DNA of 57,774 nucleotides from Rhodospirillaceae bacterium (GTDB lineage: Bacteria; Pseudomonadota; Alphaproteobacteria; Rhodospirillales; Casp-alpha2), in contig JABJBP010000047.1 of assembly GCA_018665815.1 (NCBI GenBank), positions 1 through 57,774 on the forward strand, written 5' to 3'. Within the stretch, counting starts at the first letter, position 1; each line of letters begins with the position of its first letter. Shown here piece after piece: positions 54,581 to 57,774 of the stretch. The position numbers and the translations under genes were made by a program. The notes beneath the pieces are model-generated. The model did not search any database. It was not told where the DNA came from and was given only the letters and a program-made list of their open reading frames with translations.

Positions 54581-54614
54581 ACGGCGGCGCCAACTGGCGC
54601 TGCCGTTTTCGTTT
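54581..54614 (+). terminator. Rho-independent terminator after acs
   Basis: ACGGCGGCGCCA and TGGCGCTGCCGT form a long stem with one G-T pair and a tight loop (opening to AACT), followed by TTTTCGTTT, about 75 bp beyond the stop codon. Confidence 0.8.
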
Positions 54615-55186
54615 CGACTTCGATGAAACCGGGGTCAAAACGGATTGTTTTTCAATCACTTCATAAAAAATTGGCGGAACAATGTTCGGTGACCGTCGTG
54701 ACATAACGTCACGACGCAAGCGCCAAAAATCCTCCAGAGGGACGGAAGAACATCACCGCGAGGATGTACCCGTTATTACGAAAAGGCATGCTTGGTTTTG
54801 GCCGCAGTCAGCTTTGTTTCACCGATCACAACCCGAAAATCGATCCCGGCGGCGCCGCCCGGCCTCAAAAAGCCTAGCCGAACGGCCTGATTCTCAATGT
54901 CCAATAGCGTGCTTCCCCGCCTCGATGCAGGCAGCATGAATGAGAGATAGGGAGTCAAATATAGAATTTCAACCTAATAATAGGATATTTTTCATTGTCT
55001 TGCTTTCGAATACCCCATCGGTTTTCTGGCCGGAAGCGGACATCAATTGACCGTCACCGGGACTTCCGCTTATAGCCATGAACAGACATTCGAAAGCGTT
55101 TTGCGACGCCCATAGATTGCGGGATCGAGCCCACACGGGCATTATCAATTGCCTTGAAATATTTCAAATTTATATTGATCTGATCG
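54615..55186. other. 572-bp intergenic region with two strong inverted repeats
   Basis: No gene is supported. An inverted repeat lies at 54695-54715: GTCGTGAC, ATAAC, GTCACGAC. A second, a perfect 14-bp palindrome TTGAAATATTTCAA at 55154-55167, lies 19 bp before the LysR start. The second fits a LysR autoregulatory site or a TTGA-N6-TCAA (FNR/FixK-like) site. A short minus-strand frame at 54776-54958 reads like protein in places but has only a TTG start and no recognised family. Confidence 0.45.
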
Positions 55187-56065
55187 ATGTATCATAAATG
55201 GCTACAAGCCTTTCATGCGGTTGCCAAGGAAGGCGGTTTCACCGCCGCCGCCCGGTCGCTCAATCTGGGGCAACCGACGATCTCGATCCACGTCAAGGCG
55301 CTGGAAGAGCAGTTCGGGGTCGAATTGTTTCACCGCCACGGTCGGACCGTGAAACTGACATCGGTCGGGCACTCCCTTCTGACCATCACCCAAGGCCTTT
55401 ACGGCCATGAAGAAGAGGCGATCCAGCATCTGCGCGCGGCGCAACAACTTGAGGCCGGCGAACTCAGAGTCGGGGCCATCGGCCCCTTCGACGTCATGGA
55501 ACTGTTGCAACACTATCGCCACCAACACCCCAAGGTAAACCTAAGCGTCAATCTGGGTGCAAAGGCGGACGTTCTCTCAGATCTTATGGCTTTTGAAACG
55601 GATGTTGGGATACTGGCCGAACCGGAGAGCGACCCACGCCTTCATCAATTGTTCTATAATCGTTACGAGGTTGTGGTCATCGTCAATGACAATCACCCGT
55701 GGGCAAAGCGCAAGCGCCTTCGAATTCGAGATTTGGTAGGTCAACCAATGGTTCTCAGAACCGAGGGATCGACGACCCGAACCGCCTTCGAGCGTGCCCT
55801 TGAAGCGGCCGGCGTTGATATCCATCCGGTCATGGAGATCAACAATCGCGATGCGGTTCGTGAGGCCGTCATCCGGGGTCTTGGCATCGGCGTCGTCTCG
55901 CAATCCGAATTCATCCCTGGTGAGCGCCTGCGGGCACTCCGCGTCATCGACGCCAAAATGCATGTGGATGCCTATGTCGCGTGCCTTGCCGAGCGACTCA
56001 ACAGGCCCTTGATCGGCGCCTTCTTTGCCGTCGCCGAGGATCTCATCAAGCGCCGCGCCCGATAG
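55187..56065 (+). CDS. LysR-family regulator, PhnR (phosphonate utilisation)-like
   Basis: A 292-residue LysR protein. The N-terminal HTH is WLQAFHAVAKEGGFTAAARS then GQPTISIHVKALEEQFGVELF. The effector domain has LRVGAIGPFDVMELL, DVGILAEPESDPRLH, VVIVNDNHPWAKRKRLRI and GQPMVLRTEGSTTRTAFERAL. The latter blocks strongly recall the regulators of 2-aminoethylphosphonate use. It precedes a transketolase-like gene by 153 bp on the same strand, so the effector could be a phosphonate or a phosphosugar. The PhnR link is inferred from remembered family features. Confidence 0.88.
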   Translation: MYHKWLQAFHAVAKEGGFTAAARSLNLGQPTISIHVKALEEQFGVELFHRHGRTVKLTSVGHSLLTITQGLYGHEEEAIQHLRAAQQLEAGELRVGAIGPFDVMELLQHYRHQHPKVNLSVNLGAKADVLSDLMAFETDVGILAEPESDPRLHQLFYNRYEVVVIVNDNHPWAKRKRLRIRDLVGQPMVLRTEGSTTRTAFERALEAAGVDIHPVMEINNRDAVREAVIRGLGIGVVSQSEFIPGERLRALRVIDAKMHVDAYVACLAERLNRPLIGAFFAVAEDLIKRRAR

Positions 56066-56218
56066 GATTGATCCGACTGACGGCGACAATCCATCTATTA
56101 ACCCAATCAATGGATAGTACGATTTTTATAATTATTGCAATATGAGCATGAGTGCTAGGCTCGCCCCATCGCGCTCGAAAATTCAATGTGCCCGGTAACG
56201 AAAGGCTCAAGATTCAAA

Positions 56219-57774
56219 ATGACTGAAGCATCCGCACGCCTGCAAGAAATGGTCAACGACTTCAAGGCGCTGACCTTAACCATGAGCGCCGCCGCCGCCG
56301 CCGGTCATGTCGGCGGCGCGTTGTCCGGCGCCGAATCCCTGGTCGCCGTGTGGTTCGACAAATTCAACCTTGATATCGATGACGATGACCGGGATCGGTT
56401 CTTCCTTGGCCCCATGCATTTCACTCCGGGAATCTATTCGCTGTTGGTCAAGAAGGGCTATCACGATTGGAAGGAAACAGTCGGCTACCGGCGCGCCGGT
56501 AGCCCCTTCGAAGGGCATCCAAACATCTCGAAGATCAAGGGATGGGAATTGTCGGGTGGCTCGCTCGGCCAGGCATTGGGCGTCGCCGTCGGCTCAGCCA
56601 TGGCGGCCAAGATCCGGGGCAAGAAACATTGGATCGTGACGCATAACAGCGATGGCGAGTTGCAGGAAGGCAGCATGTGGGAATCCATCATGTACGCCGG
56701 CACTCATGGCCTCGACAACTTGATCACGTTTTTCGATATCAACCGCATCCAGAGCTATAACCGCGTCGAGGAATGCAGCGAGGTCGAACCGGTCGCAGAC
56801 AAGCTGAAAAGCTTTCATTGGAATGTCATCGAGGTCAACGGAAACGACCTGGAAGAGGTCACCGCAGCTTACGACCAGGCGATGGCGCTGAAGAACGGCA
56901 ACCCGACCGCCATTGTCGGACACACCGTGATCGGCAACGGCGTTTCGTTTCTCGAAGACAAAGTTTCCTCGCACAACAAGTCACCGGCCCGCGACCAAAT
57001 TCCCGAAGCCTTGGCTGAAATCGGTGTCAGTTTTCCATATGAAGAATTTTTTAAGTTGGCCGACGAGCACCAAGCCCGGATGACACGGGAGCTCGACGCC
57101 GCTGTCCCTGATTTCGGCCAAGACTACGGCTGGAACGCCGGCAATGATATGCAGGTGGAGGACGTCTGGACGGGGTTGGGAATTTCGGAAGGGTTTCGCC
57201 AATGCATGGACAGCGACCCTAATGTGGTCACCGTTACCCAAGACTCCTTCAAGCTCATTGGCATCACCGAGGAAGATCGTGAGAAATACCGGGCGACCAA
57301 TCAGTTCTTCGACGTCGGCGTCGCCGAACAGAACATGTCGATGGTCGCCGCTGGCCTAGCCAAGGAGGGCTTCACGCCGATTACCAACGGTTATGCGACG
57401 TTCGCTTTGGGTCGCGCCTATGATCAGATCCGGGTCAGCGTCGCCCACCCCCGCCTCAATGTGAAATACTTTCCGACCGAAGGGCTGCTTGGCGGCGACG
57501 GCCCGTTCCATGAATGCCTGGAAAGCGCGGCGCTAGGCTATTACCTGCCGCACATGCAGGTGCAATGGCCGTGCGACACCGTCGAGGCGAACAAAGCGAC
57601 ATTGGCGGCGATCCGCGATATCGACGGCCCCGTTATCACGCTTCAAGAACGGGCGCCGAAACCAGTGGTGACCAAACTGGACACCCCCTACCAATACGGC
57701 GTCGCCAATATTATTCGCTATACTGGCCGCCAGCCCGAGTTCGTCGATGCGTTCGAAACCAGCCTGTCAACCGA
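56219..57774 (+). CDS. Transketolase-family protein (incomplete at the window end)
   Basis: At least 518 codons are present; the 3' end lies outside. The thiamine-diphosphate domain has SAAAAAGHVGGALSGAESL and HNSDGELQEGSMWESIMYAG, where Ser-Asp-Gly replaces the usual Gly-Asp-Gly. DINRIQSYN provides the metal ligand. The pyrimidine domain has DVGVAEQNMSMVAAGLA with the catalytic Glu. Canonical members move two-carbon units between sugar phosphates; the divergent motifs and position behind a LysR regulator suggest a specialised enzyme. ATG 56219 is the start. Confidence 0.88.
   Translation, partial: MTEASARLQEMVNDFKALTLTMSAAAAAGHVGGALSGAESLVAVWFDKFNLDIDDDDRDRFFLGPMHFTPGIYSLLVKKGYHDWKETVGYRRAGSPFEGHPNISKIKGWELSGGSLGQALGVAVGSAMAAKIRGKKHWIVTHNSDGELQEGSMWESIMYAGTHGLDNLITFFDINRIQSYNRVEECSEVEPVADKLKSFHWNVIEVNGNDLEEVTAAYDQAMALKNGNPTAIVGHTVIGNGVSFLEDKVSSHNKSPARDQIPEALAEIGVSFPYEEFFKLADEHQARMTRELDAAVPDFGQDYGWNAGNDMQVEDVWTGLGISEGFRQCMDSDPNVVTVTQDSFKLIGITEEDREKYRATNQFFDVGVAEQNMSMVAAGLAKEGFTPITNGYATFALGRAYDQIRVSVAHPRLNVKYFPTEGLLGGDGPFHECLESAALGYYLPHMQVQWPCDTVEANKATLAAIRDIDGPVITLQERAPKPVVTKLDTPYQYGVANIIRYTGRQPEFVDAFETSLST

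Noticed and set aside
54776-54958. Short minus-strand frame that reads somewhat like protein
   Set aside because: TTG start without a ribosome binding site, 60 codons, no recognised family; kept only as a remark.

Overview
The window reads as a chromosomal segment of a GC-rich, free-living alphaproteobacterium, probably of the Rhodospirillales or a related order. The support is gene content and order: hemC-hemD-Mic60 (COG4223)-HemY on one strand divergent from tsaD-gpsA, IalB-family and DUF1127 proteins, and several acyl-CoA enzymes. No rRNA, CRISPR array, prophage or complete insertion sequence is visible. Gene calls rest on translated motifs and family recognition; no database search was run.

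Layout. 1-3918 is the edge of a surface-polysaccharide locus, AT-richer than the rest: a decayed membrane protein, a large uncharacterised polytopic membrane protein, and GDP-mannose 4,6-dehydratase. 4126-9007 holds small housekeeping and signalling genes: RidA, two response regulators, a zincin, PhhB, and a pair of hot-dog dehydratases. A broken locus built from two related 2OG-Fe(II) oxygenase genes lies among them. 9765-16211 carries acyl-CoA/ketone metabolism (SDR, acetoacetyl-CoA synthetase), a GcvA-like LysR regulator, a DUF1127 gene, a quinone oxidoreductase and a TrmH-type methyltransferase. A 266-bp imperfect palindrome follows (16213-16478). 16505-23805 holds an asparaginase II-type protein, an IalB-like protein, RlmN-DUF427, an XRE regulator, a DSD1-type PLP enzyme, ArgG and an orphan secreted protein.

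23931-28259 is notable for damage repair: an AAA ATPase, a Fe-S uracil-DNA glycosylase-like protein overlapping a CobB sirtuin, and divergently a low-molecular-weight phosphatase with a fructosamine-kinase-family protein (protein deglycation). 28317-38853 includes FadH-like reductase/ThpR, an aldo-keto reductase, a FIST sensor, the tesA/ybbA/ybbP module with overlapping divergent starts, a Bax-inhibitor-1 family protein and an SDR.

38866-40725 is the strangest stretch. The start of a 2-hydroxyacid dehydrogenase gene is cut off and followed by AT-rich foreign-looking DNA with MORN repeats, a trypsin-like protease and an adhesin-E-like secreted protein. This DNA ends with a complete tRNA-Thr(CGU) and, 148 bp further on, a 39-nt fragment of a second tRNA-Thr(CGU) broken just after the anticodon loop.

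40819-57774 contains a glycosyltransferase-like protein, a class III CoA-transferase, the heme/Mic60 operon, tsaD-gpsA-DUF255-YciI-Rieske, and acetyl-CoA synthetase behind a perfect FNR/FixK-type palindrome. It ends with a PhnR-like LysR regulator followed by a transketolase that runs off the end. I saw no complete, obviously new multi-gene system. The best leads are the tRNA-bounded MORN/protease island, the protein/DNA repair cluster, the FNR-type box before acs, and the LysR-transketolase pair.
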